Assembly: GCA_030595455.1 (NCBI GenBank)
Contig: JAUVDF010000049.1
Coordinates: 1 to 6,856, forward strand
DNA: 6,856 nt
Source: Fidelibacterota bacterium
GTDB taxonomy: Bacteria > Fidelibacterota > UBA8477 > JABMPR01
Direction of reading: 5' to 3'
The notes beneath the pieces are model-generated. The model ran no database searches. It had not been told where the DNA came from and was given only the letters and a program-made list of their open reading frames with translations. Positions 1 to 4,827 of this stretch are shown piece after piece. Within the stretch, counting starts at the first letter, position 1. Each line of letters starts with the position of its first letter. The position numbers were made by a program, and so were the translations under genes.

Positions 1-450
1 ATCGGTTGCTTGAGTACGTAAAATATCGACACTGTCTTCATCATACTCTTCTTCTTCATCCAGATCTTCTTCTACTTCAACTAAATCCTGAAGCGTTTCT
101 TCGAAGGCATTTTTATCTGAGAAAATGGTTCCGATAGCAAATTCAATATCATCTGGGTCAGACCAGACCGTTTCAATCTCTTCCCCGATTTTATCACGAA
201 TTACCTGGACTGCTACCATATCTAAAGGATCAGCCATAGCCAGGATTACGGTGCCATCCTCTTTGACCTCAATGGGAACTGCACGATGGAATTGACAAAC
301 TTCTTCTGAAACTTTCAGCGCAACACTTGTAGCAAATGAGGCAATATTCTTAAGATTGGTTAATTGTAGTCCAAAAGAACTATATATCTCCGTGATGCCT
401 TCGGCTTGTATGGCGCCAATACTAGGAGCTGCTTTTTTTTCTACTACCAT
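1..450 (-). CDS. PilB/GspE-type secretion or type IV pilus ATPase, N-terminal part (cut by window edge)
   Basis: Only the first 150 residues are visible; the frame is open to position 1 and the ATPase core lies outside. Residues about 15-115 resemble the MshEN/GspE N-terminal domain: an RAVPIEV segment (56-62), then VILAMADPLDMVAVQVIRD (68-86), matching the family pattern of a basic-VP(I/L) turn followed by AMADPLD. In this family the domain precedes a hexameric cytoplasmic ATPase that powers pilus extension or type II secretion, and in some members it binds c-di-GMP. Residues 124-139 form a very acidic linker (VEVEEDLDEEEEYDED). The visible end, VDILRTQATD, is where PilB/GspE proteins usually enter the conserved DAPVV..VN segment. 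The ATG start at 450 has an AAGAGA Shine-Dalgarno-like stretch five to six bases upstream. PilB and GspE cannot be separated without the rest of the gene. Confidence 0.8.
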   Translation of the reverse strand, partial: MVVEKKAAPSIGAIQAEGITEIYSSFGLQLTNLKNIASFATSVALKVSEEVCQFHRAVPIEVKEDGTVILAMADPLDMVAVQVIRDKIGEEIETVWSDPDDIEFAIGTIFSDKNAFEETLQDLVEVEEDLDEEEEYDEDSVDILRTQATD

Positions 451-500
451 ATTATCTCTTGTTGACAGCAAGTGTCGTTAATGAATCGTGACCCCGTGTT

Positions 501-528
501 AATTTAAACCCCTTGGAACAAATGTGAA
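501..528 (-). promoter_or_regulatory. Candidate sigma-70-type promoter for the PilB/GspE-like gene
   Basis: On the minus strand TTCACA (523-528; five of six to TTGACA) is followed after 16 bases by TAAATT (501-506; four of six to TATAAT). This would start transcription around 494, about 45 bases before the ATG at 450. The match is modest and many such pairs arise by chance in AT-rich DNA. No strict GG-N10-GC sigma-54 promoter exists in this intergenic region. Confidence 0.2.
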
Positions 529-552
529 GCAAGGAATCGGCTGGTAGATGTT

Positions 553-576
553 GCCCGCCTGTTACAGCAGGTGAGC
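553..576 (-). other. Imperfect stem-loop just after the response regulator gene
   Basis: Arms 553-561 and 568-576 can pair over nine positions with one mismatch and one G-T wobble around a 6-base loop, starting 16 bases beyond the stop codon at 592-594. The position suits a 3'-end stabiliser or weak terminator of the regulator transcript. No T-run follows on the minus strand, so it is not a convincing rho-independent terminator. Confidence 0.3.
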
Positions 577-591
577 CCTTCTCATGCTGAA

Positions 592-1980
592 TCAGTTTTG
601 CAAACCTAACTTCTTCAATTTTAAGTGAAGGTGTTGTCGACTGATTCCAGCGGCTTGCGCTGCCTTACTAATATTCAACTCTGTTTGTTTTAAAAGTGCC
701 TGGAAATAGATTTTTTCAAACCCCTCCTTGGCATCGTTGTAATTGCCAACCTGGCGATCAAGTTGATGTGAATCCAAGCCACCCTCTCCATGGATAAGAT
801 GGTTTGGAAGGTCAGAGACAGAAATAGTCTCATCCCGACTCATAATCATGGCATTTTCCAGTACATTTACTAGCTCTCTAATGTTGCCAGGCCAATGATA
901 GGAGTTAAAAATCTGGAGTGCTTTAGGGGCAATTCTGGTAACGACTTTACCCATGACACCAGACAAACGTTTTAGATGATATTCGATAATAACCGGTAAA
1001 TCCTCTTTTCTTTCTCGAAGAGGTGGGATCAGAATATTAAATACATTTAACCTGAAATAAAGATCTTCTCTGAAACGACCCTGTTTGACTAATTCTTCAA
1101 TATTCTGGTTCGTTGCGGCGATTACGCGCAGGTTTAATTTTATCTCATTGGGATTGCCGACGCGACGAATAGTGCTGGTTTCCAGAACCCGGAGTAATTG
1201 TACCTGAAACTCCGGTGTGGTTTCAGTCACTTCATCCAGGAAAATAGTACCATCATGCGATTCTTCAAAGACTCCAACCTTTCGCTCATTAGCTCCTGTA
1301 AAAGAGCCCTTTTCGTGACCAAATAAGGTACTCTCTAGTAGCGTTCCAGGGATACTACCGCAGTTAATGGGGATGAAGGAACCCTTAACATGTTTACTTT
1401 TGCTGTGGATGAGACGGGCTGCCACTTCTTTTCCAGTGCCTGACTCGCCAGTAAGCAATACTGTAGTATTGTAGTCTGCAACCGTACTAATTCGCTCAAG
1501 AATTCTCTGCATGACTGCGGAATGAGCTTCAATATCCAGATAATCAGTATGCCGTTTAAGCTCTTTCCTCAGGGCAATATTTTCACTTCGGATTTGCTTC
1601 TCAGTAAGACCGCGGGAGATTCTGATCTGCAATTGATTGAGATCAATAATGGGTTTGGCCAAATAATCATAGGCACCGTGTTGTATACATTTTACAACAA
1701 TCTCAGTGTCTTGAATTGCACTGACCATGATCACGATTAACTCTGGACTGGTTTGCTTGAATTGTTCCAGCAGTTTTAACCCGCTAATACGGGGCATGTT
1801 GATATCCAACACGGCTACATCAAATATTTCTCTCTCAAATACCTCGATAGCACTTTCAGGGGTGATAGCTGCAGTTACATCATATCCCAGGCTAGAGAGG
1901 AAATTATCAAATAAATGGGTAATATCCGGTTCATCATCAACGATTAAAATGCGGGCGATTGGTTTTGATTTTGTATTCAT
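592..1980 (-). CDS. NtrC-family sigma-54-dependent response regulator (receiver, AAA+, Fis-type HTH)
   Basis: 462 residues from the ATG at 1980; an in-frame TTG at 1986 would add two residues and sits better behind the AGGT at the 5' side, so the exact start is open. Numbering from the ATG: receiver domain about 9-120 with acidic pair D15/D16, phospho-acceptor D59 in DINMP, S87 and K109. A short, probably helical linker follows. The sigma-54 AAA+ domain covers about 150-380: Walker A GESGTGKE (178-185), sigma-54 contact loop GSFTGA (225-230), Walker B FLDE (247-250), arginine-finger region FREDLYFR (303-310) and WPGNIREL (363-370). A Fis-type helix-turn-helix lies at about 435-460. When phosphorylated, such proteins bind enhancers and drive sigma-54 polymerase open-complex formation. 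No histidine kinase gene adjoins it in the window. The next gene downstream is PilB/GspE-like, so pilus or secretion control is possible but unproven. The GSFTGA loop differs by A to S from canonical GAFTGA, a conservative change. Confidence 0.95.
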   Translation of the reverse strand: MNTKSKPIARILIVDDEPDITHLFDNFLSSLGYDVTAAITPESAIEVFEREIFDVAVLDINMPRISGLKLLEQFKQTSPELIVIMVSAIQDTEIVVKCIQHGAYDYLAKPIIDLNQLQIRISRGLTEKQIRSENIALRKELKRHTDYLDIEAHSAVMQRILERISTVADYNTTVLLTGESGTGKEVAARLIHSKSKHVKGSFIPINCGSIPGTLLESTLFGHEKGSFTGANERKVGVFEESHDGTIFLDEVTETTPEFQVQLLRVLETSTIRRVGNPNEIKLNLRVIAATNQNIEELVKQGRFREDLYFRLNVFNILIPPLRERKEDLPVIIEYHLKRLSGVMGKVVTRIAPKALQIFNSYHWPGNIRELVNVLENAMIMSRDETISVSDLPNHLIHGEGGLDSHQLDRQVGNYNDAKEGFEKIYFQALLKQTELNISKAAQAAGISRQHLHLKLKKLGLQN

Positions 1981-2039
1981 ATTCAACGTTACCTGTTCAG
2001 ACTTGTATGCTTCAGTGTCGAGTTAAACTATAATCTTTT

Positions 2040-2067
2040 AATATAGAGGAAAAACAGGCCATGTGTA
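2040..2067 (-). promoter_or_regulatory. Candidate sigma-70-type promoter for the response regulator gene
   Basis: On the minus strand TACACA (2062-2067; four of six to TTGACA) lies 16 bases ahead of TATATT (2040-2045; five of six to TATAAT). An alternative -10, TATAGT, sits at 2027-2032 but lacks a good -35. The upstream edge overlaps the inverted repeat at 2066-2093, as an operator would. This is weak evidence in an AT-rich intergenic region. Confidence 0.25.
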
Positions 2068-2093
2068 GTATTTATATGACAATCAAAATACTA
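2066..2093. repeat. Perfect 8-bp inverted repeat in the rrf2 / response regulator intergenic region
   Basis: TAGTATTT (2066-2073) and AAATACTA (2086-2093) are exact inverted copies separated by 12 bases, giving 20 bp centre to centre, about two helical turns. It lies 18 bp past the end of the rrf2-type gene and about 85 bp ahead of the response regulator start, abutting a possible -35 element. It could be an operator for a dimeric regulator, an enhancer-like site for the NtrC-type protein itself, or an AT-rich mRNA hairpin. No T-run follows directly on either strand, which argues against a classical terminator. Confidence 0.4.
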
Positions 2094-2111
2094 GTTTGAG
2101 CGATGAGGAAA

Positions 2112-2591
2112 TTAGCGATCAGCAGTCTTTGAAAGAAGAGGGTTGGCAGTCAAGCAAGTCTCCCACCAGCCAAGTCCATTTGGGTCCATTAAATGTTTTA
2201 AAGTCGTTTGTCCCAATACATGATCGAGAACAGATTGGATAGCACACCAGAAGGAACGTACCGTACAATGATCAAAGTGAGTGCAGACATCACCTGTTCC
2301 GGCATAGTGATCGCAGAATCCACCACTGAAGAGCTTACCACCTAAGACCTCAAAGACATCGCTCAAGCGGATCTCTTCCGGCGGTCTGGAAAGCCTATAA
2401 CCACCGTCTTTGCCTCGACTGCTTTCTACAAACCCGTTTATGCGTAAAATTCGAACCAGCTTGGCGGTGTTTGAATGCGTAATTTGCTCAGTTTTACTAA
2501 TAGTGGAAATACTACTACCACCATTAGCAGTCATGCGTCCAATATGCAGTAAGCAACGAATCCCATATTCTTCTTGAGCACTAATTTTCAT
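2112..2591 (-). CDS. Rrf2-family transcriptional regulator, probable Fe-S-sensing regulator of the suf operon
   Basis: 159 residues, the usual size for the family. The start MKISAQEEYGIRCLLHI is typical of Rrf2 proteins. A winged helix-turn-helix occupies about 1-70, with the recognition region near 36-52 and the wing signature RGKDGGYRLSRP (59-70). Behind it, C93, C103 and C109 followed by C116 form a cluster (spacing X9, X5, X6) that is the likely [Fe-S] ligand set, as in IscR/SufR/NsrR relatives. Other cysteines are C13 and C146. In the family, loss or change of the cluster alters operator binding, so the protein would report Fe-S supply and adjust suf expression; this role is inferred from family and location. 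It is the last gene of the suf run, 102 bp after sufT, behind a composite repeat. The ATG at 2591 has AGGAG at 2603-2607, 11 bases upstream, which is slightly long. Confidence 0.9.
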   Translation of the reverse strand: MKISAQEEYGIRCLLHIGRMTANGGSSISTISKTEQITHSNTAKLVRILRINGFVESSRGKDGGYRLSRPPEEIRLSDVFEVLGGKLFSGGFCDHYAGTGDVCTHFDHCTVRSFWCAIQSVLDHVLGQTTLKHLMDPNGLGWWETCLTANPLLSKTADR

Positions 2592-2602
2592 ATTACAAAA
2601 AT

Positions 2603-2607
2603 CTCCT
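2603..2607 (-). promoter_or_regulatory. Ribosome binding site of the rrf2-type gene, partly made of repeat DNA
   Basis: The minus-strand AGGAG lies 11 bases before the ATG at 2589-2591. Its first three bases (AGG) belong to the conserved GCGAGAGG edge of the GC-rich repeat, which the other copy also carries at 3078-3085. The last two bases are unique flanking sequence. It is the only good Shine-Dalgarno match in front of this gene. Confidence 0.5.
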
Positions 2608-2633
2608 CTCGCAGAGCGCGCAGAGTCGCAGAG
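2605..2633. repeat. GC-rich intergenic repeat, copy A (three degenerate CGCAGAG units)
   Basis: The block begins CCTCTCGC and ends CGCAGAG; inside it GCAGAG recurs three times at a spacing of 8-9 bases. It is clearly related to copy B at 3078-3105: same first eight bases, same last seven, one single-base length difference. Both copies have the same orientation and are followed on the + strand by ATATTTT...TATTG. Read on the minus strand it is CTCTGCG-type. From memory, degenerate CTCTGCG/CTCTGTG repeats occur in intergenic DNA of many unrelated environmental bacteria; this was not checked. Confidence 0.8.
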
Positions 2634-2662
2634 ATATTTTTTTATTGGAGATCAAATGGTTC

Positions 2663-2683
2663 AATTTCAAGTTTCCAGTTTCA
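2663..2683. repeat. Three 7-bp tandem units of the composite repeat, copy A
   Basis: AATTTCA, AGTTTCC and AGTTTCA stand in tandem, fitting the pattern ANTTTCN seen also at 3144-3164. They end 10 bp short of the sufT stop codon complement at 2694-2696. An ATCAAA word (2651-2656) precedes them, as in copy B. Together with the GC-rich block they form a composite element spanning about 2605-2690. Confidence 0.6.
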
Positions 2684-2693
2684 AATTTTAGTC

Positions 2694-3029
2694 CTAAAGC
2701 AGTCCGAGTTGCAGCAGTCCTGCCTCTGTGATCATATCCTTGTGCCATTGTGGCTCCCAAACAACCTCAACGTCAGCGAATTCAAGTTCAGGAATCTCCT
2801 GCAGGATTTTCTCCTTAACTGAAATCGGTAAAGAACCGGCCACTGGGCAATTTGGTGCAGTTAACGACATTTTTACGTAGGCTTCCAGTTCTTCAGTGAC
2901 GTTGATATCATAAATCAATCCTAAGTCATAGATATTCACTGGGATTTCAGGATCGTAAATCTGCTTTATCGTGCTAACGATTTTTTCTTCAATTTCTTTC
3001 AGGTTAATTTCAGGAATATTGTCATTCAT
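2694..3029 (-). CDS. sufT: SufT-like Fe-S cluster maturation protein (MIP18/DUF59 family)
   Basis: 111 residues, a single MIP18/DUF59 domain. The signature DPEIPVNIYDLGL is at 26-38, the TAPNCPVAGSLP segment at 57-68 carries the one conserved cysteine (C61), and the end WEPQWHKDMITEAG...LG (91-109) is typical of SufT and PaaD-like proteins. Family members act as auxiliary cytoplasmic factors in maturing Fe-S proteins, especially under high Fe-S demand; their precise chemistry is unsettled. The PaaD role in phenylacetate degradation is unlikely because the neighbours are suf genes. There is no strong Shine-Dalgarno, only GGAA about eight bases before the ATG. Unlike its tightly packed suf neighbours, the gene stands between two related composite repeats, with 125 bp to sufU and 102 bp to the rrf2 gene. 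Confidence 0.9.
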   Translation of the reverse strand: MNDNIPEINLKEIEEKIVSTIKQIYDPEIPVNIYDLGLIYDINVTEELEAYVKMSLTAPNCPVAGSLPISVKEKILQEIPELEFADVEVVWEPQWHKDMITEAGLLQLGLL

Positions 3030-3048
3030 AGATTAGTTCCGGTTTTTT

Positions 3049-3064
3049 GCCACAGAATACAGAG
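3049..3064. repeat. Short CACAGA-type degenerate repeat upstream of sufT
   Basis: On the minus strand the block reads CTCTGTATTCTGTGGC, two CTGT-type units about 9 bases apart, followed by an A-run (3043-3048). It resembles the CTCTGTG...CTGTGGC class of intergenic repeats I recall from environmental bacteria, and is similar in style to the CGCAGAG blocks nearby. It is single copy in this window, so its status as a repeat rests on resemblance only. Confidence 0.35.
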
Positions 3065-3077
3065 TGATGTTGTTTTT

Positions 3078-3105
3078 CCTCTCGCGGAGACGCAAAGCCG
3101 CAGAG
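3078..3105. repeat. GC-rich intergenic repeat, copy B, able to form a hairpin
   Basis: This is the second copy of the CCTCTCGC...CGCAGAG block, in the same orientation as copy A. Here CTCT (3079-3082) plus GCGG (3084-3087) can pair with CCGC (3098-3101) plus AGAG (3102-3105), an 8-bp stem with one bulged base at 3083 and a 10-base loop. On the minus strand the stem is followed by A-residues, so it is not an intrinsic terminator for the suf operon. On the + strand, where no gene reads in, no usable T-run follows at once either. Confidence 0.8.
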
Positions 3106-3143
3106 CATATTTTATTGTTTCTGTAAGTAGACGTTATCAAAAT

Positions 3144-3164
3144 ATTTTCAATTTTCAATTTTCG
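3144..3164. repeat. Three 7-bp tandem units of the composite repeat, copy B, overlapping the sufU end
   Basis: ATTTTCA, ATTTTCA and ATTTTCG are consecutive 7-mers. They lie in the same relative position to the GC-rich block as the three units of copy A and share the preceding ATCAAA word (3136-3141). The third unit and part of the second lie inside sufU: the TGA stop and the last two codons (E, N) are repeat sequence. Confidence 0.7.
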
Positions 3165-3610
3165 GTTTGAGCAATATGCTTGGTTGTATCTAATGCATTC
3201 ATAAGCGTATGCCATGAAAGGCTGGCACATTTCACCCGGGCCGGGAACTCTTGAACTCCGGCAAAGACAGCCAGTTTACCAAGATCATCCAGATCTTCAT
3301 CGCTCAAGCCTTTGCCTGTAACCAGGTCGTGGAAATGATCAAAGTAGATGCGTGTTTCAGCAATGGATTTCCCTTTTAAGAACTGAGTCATCAAGCTGGC
3401 AGAGGAAGTTGATATGGCACAACCACTTCCTGTAAATTTAATATCCTTGATTACGCCATCGACAACATCCAGGAAGAGCTCCAGTTTATCACCACATAAG
3501 GGGTTATGGCCGTTGGCATGATGAGAATGAGGTCTCAGCTGTCCAAAGTTCCGGGGATTCCGATTATGATCCAGGATCACTTCTTGGTATAATTCTCTCA
3601 ACTCTGACAT
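3155..3610 (-). CDS. sufU: SufU, zinc-dependent sulfur acceptor / scaffold-like protein of the SUF system
   Basis: 151 residues. MSELRELYQEVILDHNRNPRN opens the protein as in the IscU/SufU family. The conserved metal and sulfur ligands are C39 and D41 (PLCGD), C64 (GSGCAIS) and C128 (RVKCASLSWHT). Between the second and third cysteines there is extra sequence (about 90-112) that marks the SufU branch rather than IscU. In Gram-positive SufU the zinc site exchanges a ligand with SufS so that the persulfide is passed on, replacing SufE. Its start codon overlaps the sufS stop by one base (TGATG), and an AAAGGAG lies 11 bases upstream inside sufS, so translation is coupled but also independently primed. 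The last two residues and the stop fall in a 7-bp tandem repeat, so the original C-terminus may have been changed slightly. Confidence 0.95.
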   Translation of the reverse strand: MSELRELYQEVILDHNRNPRNFGQLRPHSHHANGHNPLCGDKLELFLDVVDGVIKDIKFTGSGCAISTSSASLMTQFLKGKSIAETRIYFDHFHDLVTGKGLSDEDLDDLGKLAVFAGVQEFPARVKCASLSWHTLMNALDTTKHIAQTEN

Positions 3611-4827
3611 CAGCCCATGAGCTCCTTTACTTTTCGAATGGCTCTAGCAATTATATCGATTTCAGCTTTAGTATTGTAGAAAGAGAGGGAGACCCGGGTT
3701 GTGGCCGGAATATTATAGCAATCCATCACGGGTTGTGTACAGTGATGACCCGTTCTCACGGCAACACCTTCCATATCCATGATTGTTCCAACATCATGGG
3801 GATGAATACCCTCCATAATAAAGGAAATAATACTGCCTTTATTTTCAGCTAATCCAATAATTTTTAAACCATCAATCGCTTGAAACTGTTCTGTTGCGTA
3901 AGCCAGCAGTTCTCGTTCATATTGATCAATAGCGGACAAACCCAAGTCAGAGACATAGTCTAAAGCCGTAGCCATCCCGATAGCACCAGCTATGTTAGGT
4001 GTACCTGCCTCAAATTTATAGGGTATATCGTTAAATTCGGTTTTTTCAAAACTAACATTGAGAATCATGTCACCGCCACCTTGGTAGGGCTGCATGTTCT
4101 CGAGATATTTTTCCTTAGCGTGTAACACGCCAATACCAGTGGGACCATAGATCTTATGTCCAGAAAAAACAAAGAAGTCAGAATCAAGAGACTGAACATC
4201 CACCGGAAAATGGGCAATAGACTGGGCACCATCGACGAGAACAGGAATATCTAAAGCATGTGCCTGATCAATCAATGTCGTCAAGTCATTGATAGTCCCC
4301 AGGGAGTTGGACATATGGGTAATGGCTACCAGTTTAACTTTTGAATTCAGGAGCTGGGGTAGTTTTGTGAAATCCAGATCACCACTTTCCAATAATGGAA
4401 TTATTTTCAGCTCGGCACCTTTGCGTTCAGCTAACATCTGCCAGGGAATAATATTTGAGTGATGCTCCATCTCTGAGATTAGAATCTGATCATTAGCCTG
4501 TAGCACAGGTTCCAGATAGCTGGAAGCTACCAGGTTAATGGCTTCAGTAGCTCCACGGACAAACACAATTTCTTTCACATCACCAGCATTAATGAATGCA
4601 CGAACTGTTGCTCGAGCACCCTCATACAAAGCAGTTGATCGTTGACTTAGCTGGTGAACACCACGATGAATATTCGCATAATTTTTAGCGTAAAGTTCGC
4701 TTGATGAGTCAATAACTGACTGTGGTTTTTGCGTAGAAGCAGCATTATCGGCATAGACTAAAGCTTTACCATGCACTTCAGTGTGCAAAATCGGGAAGTT
4801 GCTGCGAACCTTATTAATATCAATCAT
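3610..4827 (-). CDS. sufS: SufS, group II cysteine desulfurase
   Basis: 405 residues, the normal full length. It is a PLP-dependent fold-type I enzyme that converts cysteine to alanine and holds the sulfur as a persulfide. Visible residues: H122/H123 in EMEHHSNIIPW near the cofactor, D199 and Q202 in VLVDGAQ, the PLP-binding lysine K225 in FSGHKIYGPTG, and the active-site C363 in RTGHHCTQP. The short RTGHHC(T/A)QP context without a long flexible loop is typical of SufS/CsdA rather than IscS/NifS. The start overlaps the end of sufD by eight bases (ATGATTGA) and has no clear Shine-Dalgarno, so translation probably depends on ribosomes finishing sufD. SufU, next in the operon, is its expected sulfur acceptor. 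Confidence 0.98.
   Translation of the reverse strand: MIDINKVRSNFPILHTEVHGKALVYADNAASTQKPQSVIDSSSELYAKNYANIHRGVHQLSQRSTALYEGARATVRAFINAGDVKEIVFVRGATEAINLVASSYLEPVLQANDQILISEMEHHSNIIPWQMLAERKGAELKIIPLLESGDLDFTKLPQLLNSKVKLVAITHMSNSLGTINDLTTLIDQAHALDIPVLVDGAQSIAHFPVDVQSLDSDFFVFSGHKIYGPTGIGVLHAKEKYLENMQPYQGGGDMILNVSFEKTEFNDIPYKFEAGTPNIAGAIGMATALDYVSDLGLSAIDQYERELLAYATEQFQAIDGLKIIGLAENKGSIISFIMEGIHPHDVGTIMDMEGVAVRTGHHCTQPVMDCYNIPATTRVSLSFYNTKAEIDIIARAIRKVKELMG
3622..3628 (-). promoter_or_regulatory. Strong Shine-Dalgarno of sufU inside the sufS 3' end
   Basis: AAAGGAG on the minus strand lies 11 bases before the sufU ATG (3608-3610) and within the last codons of sufS. It is the best Shine-Dalgarno match in the operon. 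It suggests that SufU may be made at a higher rate than coupling alone would give. A closer ATG (3617-3615) is the sufS M404 codon, in the sufS frame, and is followed by the stop after one codon. Confidence 0.55.

Noticed and set aside
529..543. Possible sigma-54 promoter before the PilB/GspE-like gene (CTTGC preceded by AGCCGA)
   Set aside because: The -24 GG is missing (AG instead), and no strict GG-N10-GC pair occurs anywhere in this intergenic region on the coding strand.
1727..2026. 99-codon open frame on the + strand opposite the response regulator
   Set aside because: It is antisense to the receiver domain, rich in serine and isoleucine by frame bias, with no domain seen.
2574..2822. 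82-codon open frame on the + strand across repeat A and the sufT end
   Set aside because: It runs through the repeat and opposite sufT and the start of the rrf2 gene, has low-complexity composition and no recognisable domain.
3078..3105. Rho-independent terminator between sufU and sufT
   Set aside because: The hairpin is bulged and is followed by A residues, not T residues, on the transcribed strand.
2605..3164. CRISPR array
   Set aside because: There are only two divergent repeat copies, about 470 bp apart with a gene between them, and no regular spacers.
3033..3230. 65-codon open frame on the minus strand between sufU and sufT
   Set aside because: It overlaps the sufU 3' end in another frame and translates the repeat region; it has no family features, and its stop is set by chance.
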